DNA from: PHAA01 sp034927445
Lineage (GTDB): Bacteria; Bacillota; Syntrophomonadia; Syntrophomonadales; Syntrophomonadaceae
Assembly (NCBI GenBank): GCA_034927445.1
Contig: JAYFPZ010000016.1
Span: forward strand, 62,001-126,000
Reading direction: 5' to 3'
DNA length: 64,000 bases
Of the stretch, positions 25,967 to 33,843 are shown piece after piece; the stretch's first letter is position 1; each line of letters starts with the position of its first letter. Made by a program: the position numbers and the translations under genes. The notes under the pieces were generated by a model. It was not told where the DNA came from. It ran no database searches and was given only the letters and a program-made list of their open reading frames with translations.

Positions 25967-25995
25967 TTGGACCCGCCTCCCTTTATCCAATATTC

Positions 25996-26024
25996 AGTAT
26001 AAATAAGCAAATATCATACTTCAA
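25996..26024 (-). promoter_or_regulatory. Promoter of the MerR-family gene
   Basis: TTGAAG (26024-26019), a 17-base spacer and TATACT (26001-25996), read on the minus strand. Confidence 0.55.
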
Positions 26025-26039
26025 GCGAAAAAATACTTG

Positions 26040-26070
26040 TTGACATTGACACCGTGTGAGGGTTTATAAG
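26040..26070 (+). promoter_or_regulatory. MerR-type promoter of the effector-domain gene
   Basis: TTGACA, a 19-base spacer and TATAAG. The spacer contains GACAC-c-GTGTGAGGG, shared with the promoter at 25025-25055. Confidence 0.7.
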
Positions 26071-26099
26071 AATGCTAAGACTGAAGGGAGATGCGAGAA

Positions 26100-26609
26100 A
26101 TGGACGCTAAATTTAAGGATATTCGTTTCATTTATTTGCCGCCAATGGTTTGCGCTTCCGTACAGTGCATAAGTGTTTCCCCCGAATCAGACAGTTTGGA
26201 AGCGGTATGTAAGCTGATCTCGGACTATGATCTGATAAACAGGAAGCCTGATCTCCGGCATTTCGGCTTTACCCCCAATTTTTACAATGAAGGGAATCAA
26301 AACATCGGAGCATATGAACGCTGGATAACAGTACCTGAGGACCTAATATTGCCGGAACCTTTTGTAAAGAAAAACATAAAAGGTGGAATGTACGCCGCCC
26401 ATATGGTTCCTATCGGCAATTTTGATGAGACTGCCCAATTGATTCATCAGCTAAGAGGCCATAATGGGATTGAATTACTTTCCAGTGATGAGGATAGTCT
26501 GCTGGAAGAATATTTAAATATTTTTCTTTTAATGCAGAAGGGCACCGACGTATTTTATAAGGAGTCGCAAATAGATCTGCTGATAAAAATAAAGAGCCGT
26601 CATCTATAA
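26100..26609 (+). CDS. GyrI-like small-molecule-binding domain protein
   Basis: A 169-residue stand-alone effector-binding (GyrI/SOUL-like) domain, related in type to the C-terminal half of the divergent MerR regulator. It starts DAKFKDIRFIYLPPMVCASV, and FGFTPNF, VPEDL and GGMYAAHMVPIGNFDE follow in the usual order. ATG 26100 is nine bases after GGGAG; an earlier ATG abuts the SD. Such proteins bind or hydrolyse drugs, or buffer the inducer. Expression is predicted to depend on the MerR-type promoter 30 bases upstream. Confidence 0.75.
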   Translation: MDAKFKDIRFIYLPPMVCASVQCISVSPESDSLEAVCKLISDYDLINRKPDLRHFGFTPNFYNEGNQNIGAYERWITVPEDLILPEPFVKKNIKGGMYAAHMVPIGNFDETAQLIHQLRGHNGIELLSSDEDSLLEEYLNIFLLMQKGTDVFYKESQIDLLIKIKSRHL

Positions 26610-26636
26610 CTGAGGATACAAGTTTAGGTCTGGAGC

Positions 26637-26911
26637 TTGCACGCAAAGATACCTCCGCATATAGAATCAGTTACTCCTCAGAGCCCACCAGATTTACTTC
26701 TCAGGCCAGGCTATACGCTGGACAAACAGGAAAACCAACTGGTGCTGCCTAAAATCGTTATCTTTTCTACCAAGATGGAGATGCGGTATGGGTTGTATGC
26801 CAAGAAAAAGCGTCTCTCCAGCCCATCTACAAAGGCTTTGAAAATGATACGGAAATTGCCGTTACAGAGGGGCTACAGGAAGGGAAAACAATAAAACCAT
26901 TAGCTGATTAA
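26637..26911 (+). pseudogene. Remnant of an HlyD-type efflux adaptor C-terminus
   Basis: Two frames complement each other. The first gives LLRPGYTLDKQENQLVLPK. The other continues with YLFYQDGDAVWVVCQEKA and ENDTEIAVTEGLQEGKTIKP, ending in TAA at 26911. This order matches the end of periplasmic adaptor proteins of RND/ABC efflux systems, with a frameshift in the middle and no N-terminal part. Confidence 0.45.
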
Positions 26912-27039
26912 TTTAGCTTCTATTTTTGAGGTGATATTTTGTTCTTGCGGTATTACAAGGATTCACTTTTTGACGTAACAAAAGACCGTTGTTTTGGGAG
27001 AGATAATCATACACATACTATAATAAGATAGCTGATGCC

Positions 27040-27088
27040 AAACGGCGGTTTTGAAATAAAGAACTTCAAAGCCGCCGTTTTCCTTTTT
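27040..27088 (+). terminator. Strong hairpin terminator in the element leader
   Basis: Arms 27040-27055 and 27065-27080 (AAACGGCGGTTTTGAA and its complement) pair at 16 positions with one G-U, then TCCTTTTT. Confidence 0.75.
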
Positions 27089-27137
27089 CAAAAAATAGGG
27101 ATTTCGGAGGGCGTGTTAAAGTCGTCCCTTTTTAAGG

Positions 27138-27175
27138 ACACGGCGGTACAAGGAGGAGGCCGCCGTGTTTCTTTG
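27138..27175 (+). terminator. Second hairpin in the element leader
   Basis: ACACGGCGG (27138-27146) pairs perfectly with CCGCCGTGT (27160-27168), followed by TTCTTTG. The loop holds AAGGAGGAGG, an SD-like sequence. Confidence 0.55.
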
Positions 27176-27292
27176 TCTTCGACATAATTTGATATTATTC
27201 TGCATATTAAAAAAAGACTCGACGCTTTATGGAACTATTGCGGCTATGAAGTTACCTACACACATTACACTTTAAGATATGCAAGCTCCTGT

Positions 27293-27325
27293 ACCCGATT
27301 GGTTTTTATCCAGTCGGGTCTTTTT
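27293..27325 (+). terminator. Third hairpin terminator in the element leader
   Basis: ACCCGATTGG and CCAGTCGGGT pair over ten positions (one G-U) around a seven-base loop, then CTTTTT. Confidence 0.75.
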
Positions 27326-27453
27326 GCGTTTTACGGAAAATTATTTTTCACTTTTTGCCGTTCACTTTGCCAAAATCGCTTTTTAGATCTGAGTAGTTAT
27401 GCGAAAGGGGACAACCATCACCCGCCTTTGCGGACGCGAAGGGAGGTGAGAAT

Positions 27454-27879
27454 ATGAGGCCTCAATCGCACGAAGAACACATCCGGCACACCTTTGACAG
27501 CTTTTGCAAAAAGATACTTAAATACAAAGCCCGTGATTACTACCACAGGGTAAAGCAACGTAGGGAGCGTGAGGTATCTTTCAGCGAATTGTCGGAACGA
27601 GACTTGGCGAAGCTGTTTGTCACGGATGAATATTTCAAAGACGCTTACACCTTTCACGTCTTGGACCACGACATCACAGTGTCGGACGAGCAGATAGCCG
27701 AAGCCCTGAACGCATTACCGGCAGATCGGCGCGACATCATCCTGCTGGCTTACTTCCTGGACATGGCGGATAAGGAAATCGCGGAATGCTTGAACCTTGT
27801 CCGGCGCACGGTTGCCTACCGGCGGACAAGCACTTTGCAGGAACTAAAAAATTTTATGGAGGGAAACGTTTATGAGTAA
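27454..27879 (+). CDS. Sigma-70-like factor of a Tn916/Tn1549-type element
   Basis: A 141-residue protein with a C-terminal sigma-4-like helix-turn-helix: LNALPADRRDIILLAYFLDM then ADKEIAECLNLVRRTVAYRR. The N-terminal half (HIRHTFDSFCKKILKYKARDYY) is typical of the small sigma-like regulators in Tn916/Tn1549-family conjugative elements. GGGAGGTGAGAAT precedes ATG 27454. The next gene overlaps its end by eight bases. It likely controls element excision or transfer genes. Confidence 0.85.
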   Translation: MRPQSHEEHIRHTFDSFCKKILKYKARDYYHRVKQRREREVSFSELSERDLAKLFVTDEYFKDAYTFHVLDHDITVSDEQIAEALNALPADRRDIILLAYFLDMADKEIAECLNLVRRTVAYRRTSTLQELKNFMEGNVYE

Positions 27880-28117
27880 ATCAAGAAAAAGCAACAACAA
27901 GAGGTTGCTTCCGTTTCCTGTTATCGCGGCAGCGTCCGGCGGCGATATTGACGCAATCAACAAAGTCCTGAAACACTATGAGGGCTACATAATCGCCCTG
28001 TCCACAAGGCGGTTTCATGACGAATACGGCAACGTTCATTTGTTTTTGGATGAAGAATTGCGCAGGATATTGGAAACAAGACTAATAACCAAAATACTGA
28101 CGTTCAGGGTAGCTTAA
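27872..28117 (+). CDS. Conjugative-element helix-turn-helix protein
   Basis: An 81-residue protein containing PFPVIAAASGGDIDAINKVL and HYEGYIIALSTRRFHDEYGN. This is the pattern of the HTH domain protein that follows the sigma-like gene in Tn916/Tn1549-type elements. It overlaps the sigma-like gene and has an SD GGAGG inside it. It precedes a long structured noncoding region and the excisionase. Confidence 0.82.
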   Translation: MSKSRKSNNKRLLPFPVIAAASGGDIDAINKVLKHYEGYIIALSTRRFHDEYGNVHLFLDEELRRILETRLITKILTFRVA

Positions 28118-28675
28118 CCAAAGCCTGTCACGGGAGCGCGCCCCCCTTTCCGCGCTTCCCACGGCGGGCTTTTCGTGTTTGCCGTTCTGCAAAAGTGCAT
28201 TCATAACCCAATGTGCTTTTGCAGGCTGACAAACGCCTTTCGTTCTTTAATAAAGAAAGCGCGGCAAAACACCGCGCAGCATAGGGCAAATCGGATACTT
28301 TCGGTCCATGCCGAGCCGGACGGTGGGTGCGCCACGACTTCCCCAAGGGAACGAGCGATCAGCACCCGAGCCGCAAAATGAGCGTGGCAGCTTGTGAGGC
28401 GACAACACATGGGCCGGTACAATGATACTTCCGTCCAGCCACAGTCCGAGCGTTAAAAGCGTCGTAGGCAATGGGGATGGCCCGTCAGTATGGGGGGAGG
28501 TGAAATGCCTATGAGGACGGTCAGCCGTCGTCCATCCGATAAGCCCGTAAAACGATGGAACCGCAATAAAAATGCAGGTCAGGGGCGTGTCCGTTTGGGC
28601 GAGTGTGTACGCGTATCCAATCATGGCGCGCCCCTGTTGCCTGCATTAATTTCCGAACCGAAAGGGGCTGATACC
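28118..28675 (+). other. GC-rich structured noncoding region between HTH gene and excisionase
   Basis: No convincing gene in about 560 bases. Hairpins include GCAAAAG...CTTTTGC (about 28187-28219) and TTCTTT-aat-AAAGAA (about 28243-28257). GCGCGG-caaaaca-CCGCGC is at about 28260-28278. GC content is higher than the neighbourhood. An in-phase extension of the excisionase frame back to 28490 is rich in Arg and Gly and lacks a good start. The compact structure suggests a functional RNA or recombination/transfer site of the element. Confidence 0.4.
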
Positions 28676-28897
28676 TTGCTGAAAAGCAATGAAGCATATA
28701 AGCTGATTTTTCGGGAATACCCGGACGTGGTCAGTGTGGAGCAAATGTGTAAAATGCTGGGCGGTATCAGCACAAAAACCGCATACCGCCTTTTGCGGCA
28801 AAATCAGATCAAGCACTTTAAGATAGGCAGGACGTATAAAATTCCCAAGCTTCATATTTTCGAATACCTGGCGGTCGCGCAGGAATCCGATGCGTAA
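28676..28897 (+). CDS. Excisionase-family DNA-binding protein
   Basis: A 73-residue winged-helix excisionase: SNEAYKLIFREYPDVVSVEQ, GGISTKTAYRLLRQNQI and HFKIGRTYKIPKLHIFEYL. These are standard features of Xis proteins of Tn916/Tn1549-type elements. The start is TTG 28676 behind AAGGGG with nine-base spacing. The integrase gene follows 100 bases later, and together they form the excision module. Confidence 0.85.
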   Translation: MLKSNEAYKLIFREYPDVVSVEQMCKMLGGISTKTAYRLLRQNQIKHFKIGRTYKIPKLHIFEYLAVAQESDA

Positions 28898-29000
28898 AAC
28901 ATCGTTCGCACCTTTGCAAGTTGTCTTGGAGCCTGCTACACTAAACCCGTCAATGGTAGGTGAATATGGACTGTTACTGATTTAAAGGAGGTAAGAATTC

Positions 29001-29465
29001 ATGGTAACAGGACACCTGCGAGAAAAAAACGGCTATTTCCAGATGATACTCACCTATAAGGATATGAACGGAAAGCGCCAAACCAAGTCCGTCAGCACGG
29101 GACTTCCCGTCAAGGGGAATAAAAAGCGTGCCGAAACACTGCTTTGGAAAACCAGGCAAGAGTTTAATCCCGACACGGCAATGAGTGATAAAAACGCCTT
29201 GTTTGCAGACTTCCTGAAAAAATGGCTGCAGGACGTTATCAACAGAGTGGACGCCGACACCTACGCCCTCTACGCGTACGACGCCAAAACCTTCATCATC
29301 CCTTACTTTAAGGATACCGCCGTTACGGTGGCGAAAATAAAGCCGGGGGACATCGAAGGCTACTACCAGTACGAGAGAACAGAAAAAAACGCTTTAAAAA
29401 CCGCCCTGCTCCAATATCACGAGGTCATCAAGGAAGCCTTGGCTATGCCGTGGAGCTTGAACTGA
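29001..29465 (+). pseudogene. Integrase N-terminal part, frameshifted
   Basis: The 154-residue frame has the AP2-like arm-binding domain (MVTGHLREKNGYFQMILTYK) and a core-binding SAM-like domain (FADFLKKWLQDVINRVDADT...YFKDTAVTVAKIKPGDIEGY). Near 29440 the frame is lost: the homologous continuation (Tyr-Ala-Val-Glu-Leu-Glu-Leu-Ile) is encoded in the next frame, so one indel separates it from the following integrase gene. An SD (AAAGGAGGT) precedes ATG 29001. It cannot act as a recombinase alone. Confidence 0.75.
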
Positions 29466-30475
29466 TCCGGGACAACCCGGCCGACCAAGTAAACCCGATC
29501 ACCGGCGAGGTGCGGATACTGTTTACCGACTTCCTGCTGGAATGGCTGGAGATGATCAAGCACAATGTGGAAATGACCACCTACGCCTCTTACGCTATGT
29601 GCATCAAGAGCTGCATTATTCCTTACTTTAAGGAGTTCAAATTTACATTGAAGGATGTTACGCCCAAGCACATCCAGGACTATTATCAGTATGAGCTGAA
29701 CGAGAAAGGCTTGAGTGCCTGCACGGTGATCCATCGCCACGCCAACATTCGCAAGGCGTTGCAGTACGCTTTCAAGGTGGGCCTGATCGCCTTTAACCCC
29801 GCCGACCGGATCGAGCGGCCCAAAATCGGAAAATTCGTGGGCAGTATTTACGATGCCGGCGAATTGGAAGTCTTGTTCGCCGTGGTGAAAAACAAGCCGA
29901 TAGAGCTGGCCGTTATCCTGGGCGCGTTTTACGGACTGCGCCGCAGCGAGATCGTCGGGTTGAAATGGGACGCCATTGACTTTGGAAAAAAGACGCTGAC
30001 CATCAAGCATACCGTAACCGAGGTAAGGGTGGACGGAAAAGCCATCATCGTGGAAAAGGACCGCGCCAAAACCAAGTCCAGCCACCGCGCCCTGCCGCTG
30101 GTAGAGCCCTTCGAAAAGCTTCTCCGGCAGATGAAGGCGAAGCAGGAGCGTAATCAAAAAGTGTGCGGCAACGCTTATTGCCGGGAGTATCTTGGCTATA
30201 TCTACGTAAACGAGCTGGGAGAACGGGTCAAGCCGGGCTATATCACTCAAAATTTCGCGCTCATGCTTAAAAACCACGGCTTAAAAAAAATTCGTTTTCA
30301 CGACCTAAGACATAGCTGCGCAAGTTTGCTCTATGCCAACGGCGTCAGCCTGAAAGAGATCCAGGAGTGGTTGGGACACAGCGATATCTCCACCACCTCG
30401 AACATCTACACCCACCTGGATTTCAGTTCCAAGGTCGCTTCGGCCAACGCCATTATCGACGTATATCCCTCCTGA
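29450..30475 (+). CDS. Tyrosine recombinase/integrase (second core-binding plus catalytic domain)
   Basis: A 341-residue protein. After a short ELELIRDNPADQV leader it repeats a core-binding domain (FTDFLLEWLEMIKHNVEMTT...YFKEFKFTLKDVTPKHIQDY). It then has a complete catalytic domain with Arg in GLRRSEIVGL, HDLRHSCASLL, EWLGHSD and the nucleophile Tyr in SNIYTHLD. The arm-binding domain is only in the frameshifted segment upstream. GTG 29450 has no good SD. The catalytic part looks intact, but the gene is a duplicated or chimeric, possibly unexpressed, integrase. tRNA-Leu lies 170 bases downstream. Confidence 0.75.
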   Translation: MELELIRDNPADQVNPITGEVRILFTDFLLEWLEMIKHNVEMTTYASYAMCIKSCIIPYFKEFKFTLKDVTPKHIQDYYQYELNEKGLSACTVIHRHANIRKALQYAFKVGLIAFNPADRIERPKIGKFVGSIYDAGELEVLFAVVKNKPIELAVILGAFYGLRRSEIVGLKWDAIDFGKKTLTIKHTVTEVRVDGKAIIVEKDRAKTKSSHRALPLVEPFEKLLRQMKAKQERNQKVCGNAYCREYLGYIYVNELGERVKPGYITQNFALMLKNHGLKKIRFHDLRHSCASLLYANGVSLKEIQEWLGHSDISTTSNIYTHLDFSSKVASANAIIDVYPS

Positions 30476-30644
30476 CATCCCTCCAAAACGGGTGGAATGC
30501 CAGGTAAATAGGGAGCTGAGAGCAATGCGAATATGCTCTAAAATGTATTATGTGACGGTATGTGGGACGGCAAACAGGAAGGCGCCGCAAGAAAAGAAAA
30601 AGCCCTCGAATCCGCTTATATCGCGGTTCAAGAGCGATTATTTC

Positions 30645-30730
30645 TGGTGCCGATGGCCGGAGTCGAACCGGCATGGAAGTTATCCGCCGCATTTTGAGTG
30701 CGGTGCGTCTGCCAATTCCGCCACATCGGC
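30645..30730 (-). tRNA. tRNA-Leu (anticodon CAA)
   Basis: An 86-nucleotide cloverleaf on the minus strand: acceptor GCCGATG with CATCGGC, and an anticodon arm CCGCA-CTCAAAA-TGCGG giving CAA. It has a long variable arm, T-arm CCGGTTCGACTCCGG and encoded CCA. Class II tRNA as expected for Leu. It faces the integrase and is the likely integration target of the element. Confidence 0.95.
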
Positions 30731-30888
30731 AAATTTATTTCAATTTCCCTCTCCCTAATCCGACTTTGGAATTTGGAGGGATATGGTGGAGGGATATGAA
30801 AAACCATAGAAGATATTCAATTATCAAGAACCCAGCAGCCACGCGGGTTTGGGAGCCGCCGACCGGTCACAAAGGGCTTTTTACGCAC

Positions 30889-30931
30889 TGGATTTTGAGT
30901 CGCGCTCGTCTGCCAATTCCGACACTCTGGC
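30889..30931 (-). pseudogene. 5' half of a tRNA-Leu (degenerate)
   Basis: On the minus strand GCCAGAGTGTCGGAATTGG and an anticodon-loop-like GACTCAAAATC resemble the first half of tRNA-Leu(CAA). No matching T-arm or acceptor strand follows. It lies 158 bases from the intact tRNA-Leu and may be a relic of recombination at tRNA-Leu. Confidence 0.5.
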
Positions 30932-31091
30932 TTATGCAACTGAAATTGCCACAAGGTGGCGCAAACATTATTATACTGGGATGGAGGACGGTTGTCAAGG
31001 CGTTTTGAGTACGATACCTCAGTCAGAGGGCGGTTTTTGAAGGGTTTATTGGGAGGTTTCAAATGCAGGGAAAAACGATATAATAAAATTG

Positions 31092-31112
31092 GGCAGGGAA
31101 CTAGTCCCTGCC
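31092..31112. repeat. Hairpin upstream of polA
   Basis: GGCAGGGA-actag-TCCCTGCC, a perfect eight-base stem, lies 38 bases before the polA start. It could be a terminator for upstream transcription or a leader element. Confidence 0.4.
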
Positions 31113-31150
31113 GGTTAATTTTATGTGATGTTCAAAGGGGTGATGCACTG

Positions 31151-33757
31151 ATGCCCGATAAAAAAATAATGCTGATCGACGGCAACAGTCTCTTGTACCG
31201 GGCTTTTTATGCCCTGCCGCTTTTGCAGACCAAGGATGGAGTCTACACCAACGGCGTATATGGATTTCTGACCATGTTTAACCGGGCTGTGCGGGAATTG
31301 CAGCCTACCCATATCCTGGTCGCCTTTGACCGTGACCGGGTAACCTTCCGCAATGAAACCTACGGTGAATACAAGGCCAACCGGCTCACCACCCCGGATG
31401 AGCTGGGGGGACAGTTTGCCATTGTGCGCGAGGTTCTCGAGGCTTTAAATATTGACTATCTGGAGATCCAGGGCTATGAGGCGGATGACATTATTGGCAC
31501 CATCAGTATGAAGGCTGAATCTGAGGGCATGGAATGTATCATCGTTACCGGTGACAATGACAGTCTCCAGCTGGTTACCGAGCGCACCCGGGTCTATATG
31601 ACCAAAAAGGGCATCAGCGAGGTTGAGATCTACAACCCCGAGCGGGTCAAGGAGAAATGGGGCGTTGAGCCTGAACAAATGATAGAGATCAAAGCTCTGA
31701 TGGGGGATACCTCGGACAATATCCCCGGAGTTCCGGGGGTGGGGCCTAAAACCGCCATCAAACTCATCCGGGAGTTTGGCAACCTCGAAAGGTTGTATGA
31801 AAATCTTAACGCTGTAAGCGGTAAAAAGCTGGTGGAAAAACTGGCGGGGTATAAGACCCAGGCATTTATGAGCCGTGAACTGGCTACTATTGTACGGGAT
31901 ATTCAGATAGACCGGCCGCTGGACGACTACCTGGTGAAGGAAATCAACCGGGTGGAACTGATACCTCTGTACCAGCGCCTGCAGTTCAATAATTTCCTCA
32001 ATGCCTTGCAGGAATCTGCCCCTGCCCCCACAGCTCCGGCGGGCGACCTTGACCCTCGGGAAATTACCAGTGAAGAGGAGTTGCAGCAGGTAATTGAAGG
32101 GGTTGATTTAAGCCAGGGTATGGCGGTCCATATTGAATCTGACTACCATCACCCCATGTGGACCAAGATCCAGAAGGTTTACCTGGCTTTTGGAAATGCA
32201 GTGTTTACCCTGGAAATCAGCGAGAAGAGCGCAGGCAGATTGAACTGGCTCAAGGGTCTGCTGGAAGATGAAGCGGTGCCTAAATATTTGCATAATGCCA
32301 AGTTTGCCCAGGTCCTGCTGCGGCGGCATGGCATTCACCTGCAGGGGGTTAAGGGTGACACGCTACTGTTTACTTATGTTCTGGACCCGTCATTCCCCAG
32401 CGAAGAACTGGGGGCGACGGTATCCCATCATATGCAGCTGGACACGACCAATAGCAGCAACGCGTTTCTGGTGGCGCAAATCAAACCGGTCTATGATCTG
32501 CTGGCCAGTCAAGCCCCGGAGGAATTGCAGTGCCTGCTGGATGAGATTGAGCTGCCCTTGTCGGATATTCTGGGTATGATGGAGTTCTGCGGGGTCAAGC
32601 TGGACAAGAAAACCTTGTTGTCCATCTCCTCGGATTTGGGAACCAGGATAGCCCGCGCCGAAGCCAAGATAGAGGAACTGGCGGGCTGCTCTTTCAATAT
32701 TAATTCCCCCAAGCAATTAGGCAAGGTGCTGTTTGAAGACCTGGGTCTGCCGGTGGCCAAGAAGACCAAGAGCGGATATTCAACCGGGCAGGAGGTCTTG
32801 GAAGGGTTGTATGGGGCCCATGAGATTATTGGTCATATCATGGAATACCGCCAGTTGACCAAGCTCAAATCTACCTATGCCGATGCCCTGCAGAACCTGA
32901 TCCAGCCGGAAACCGGCCGGGTCCATACTATTTTTAAACAGGCCATTACCGCTACCGGCCGACTTTCCAGTGTGGAGCCCAATCTGCAGAACATCCCCAT
33001 CCGCATGGAAGAGGGACGCAGGATAAGGAAGGCTTTTGTGGCCACCGACAAAGACTGGCTCATTTTTTCGGCGGACTATTCTCAGATCGATCTGCGCTCC
33101 CTGGCTCATATCAGCGGGGATGAAATCCTGATCGATACTTTTAAAAAGGGAATTGATATTCACGCCCGTACGGCTTCGGAGATATTTAATGTATCCCTCG
33201 AAAAAGTAACCGGTGATTTGCGCCGCCGAGCCAAAGCGGTTAACTTTGGCATTATCTATGGTATCAGCGACTTTGGTCTGGCCCGGGGTACGGGGGTGAG
33301 CCGCAAGGAAGCGGGACGGTATATCCAGGAATATCTTGACTCCTATCCCGGAGTGAGGCAATACATGGAGGATGTTGTGAAATTCGGCACTGAAAAGGGC
33401 TATGTGGAGACGATATTGAAGCGCCGCCGCTATCTGCCTGATCTGCGGGCCAAGAATAAGATGGTGCAGTCTTTTGCCCGGCGCATGGCTCTTAACACCC
33501 CTATTCAAGGGAGTTCGGCGGATATTATTAAACTGGCCATGCTCAAGGTTGCCGCCGAGTTAAAGGAACGCCAACTAAGGTCGAGACTGCTGCTGCAGGT
33601 GCACGACGATCTGGTGCTGGAGGTACGGAAAGAGGAAATCGAAGAAGTCGCTCCCATGGTCAAAAACTGCATGGAGCAGGCTTACACCCTGAAAGTGCCT
33701 TTATTGGTAGCCATGAAGGCAGGCCCCAACTGGTATGAAATGCAGAATTGGGAGTGA
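31151..33757 (+). CDS. polA: DNA polymerase I
   Basis: 868 residues. An N-terminal 5'-3' exonuclease (IDGNSLLYRAFYALP, then GYEADDIIGT, VTGDNDSLQLV and GDTSDNIPGVPGVGPKTA) precedes a degenerate 3'-5' exonuclease domain. The acidic residues expected there are missing (AVHIES, HNAKFAQVLL), as in Bacillus Pol I. The polymerase domain follows. Motif A reads DYSQIDLRSLAH and motif C QVHDDLVLEV; both carry Asp where nearly all Pol I enzymes have Glu. Motif B RRRAKAVNFGIIYG is normal. ATG 31151 follows AAAGGGGTG. It leads a core repair group with mutM. Confidence 0.97.
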   Translation: MPDKKIMLIDGNSLLYRAFYALPLLQTKDGVYTNGVYGFLTMFNRAVRELQPTHILVAFDRDRVTFRNETYGEYKANRLTTPDELGGQFAIVREVLEALNIDYLEIQGYEADDIIGTISMKAESEGMECIIVTGDNDSLQLVTERTRVYMTKKGISEVEIYNPERVKEKWGVEPEQMIEIKALMGDTSDNIPGVPGVGPKTAIKLIREFGNLERLYENLNAVSGKKLVEKLAGYKTQAFMSRELATIVRDIQIDRPLDDYLVKEINRVELIPLYQRLQFNNFLNALQESAPAPTAPAGDLDPREITSEEELQQVIEGVDLSQGMAVHIESDYHHPMWTKIQKVYLAFGNAVFTLEISEKSAGRLNWLKGLLEDEAVPKYLHNAKFAQVLLRRHGIHLQGVKGDTLLFTYVLDPSFPSEELGATVSHHMQLDTTNSSNAFLVAQIKPVYDLLASQAPEELQCLLDEIELPLSDILGMMEFCGVKLDKKTLLSISSDLGTRIARAEAKIEELAGCSFNINSPKQLGKVLFEDLGLPVAKKTKSGYSTGQEVLEGLYGAHEIIGHIMEYRQLTKLKSTYADALQNLIQPETGRVHTIFKQAITATGRLSSVEPNLQNIPIRMEEGRRIRKAFVATDKDWLIFSADYSQIDLRSLAHISGDEILIDTFKKGIDIHARTASEIFNVSLEKVTGDLRRRAKAVNFGIIYGISDFGLARGTGVSRKEAGRYIQEYLDSYPGVRQYMEDVVKFGTEKGYVETILKRRRYLPDLRAKNKMVQSFARRMALNTPIQGSSADIIKLAMLKVAAELKERQLRSRLLLQVHDDLVLEVRKEEIEEVAPMVKNCMEQAYTLKVPLLVAMKAGPNWYEMQNWE

Positions 33758-33763
33758 AAAACG

Positions 33764-33821
33764 ATAGACGCGGAGTGACGAGTCTACGTAGATCATAATA
33801 GTCCGCGCAGTCCGCGTCTAT
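33764..33821. repeat. 11-bp inverted repeat between polA and mutM
   Basis: ATAGACGCGGA (33764-33774) and TCCGCGTCTAT (33811-33821) are perfect complements, with the inner palindrome TCTACGTAGA at about 33783. The right arm recurs as TCCGCGTCTATT near 54199, which hints at a dispersed repeat. Confidence 0.5.
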
Positions 33822-33843
33822 TGCTATTTAGGAGATGATTTAT

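Larger units (their letters stand above)
26912..27453. other. Noncoding element leader with three hairpins
   Basis: No gene is seen in about 540 bases. Three terminator-like hairpins (listed separately) lie in series before the sigma-like gene at 27454. This arrangement resembles the attenuated leader of Tn916/Tn1549-type regulatory modules. Confidence 0.45.

Noticed and set aside
28490..28675. Arg-rich N-terminal extension of the excisionase
   Set aside because: The SD-supported TTG at 28676 gives the standard excisionase length, and the extension lies in structured noncoding DNA.
30956..31150. N-terminal extension of polA
   Set aside because: It precedes the canonical start at 31151 and crosses an intergenic hairpin.
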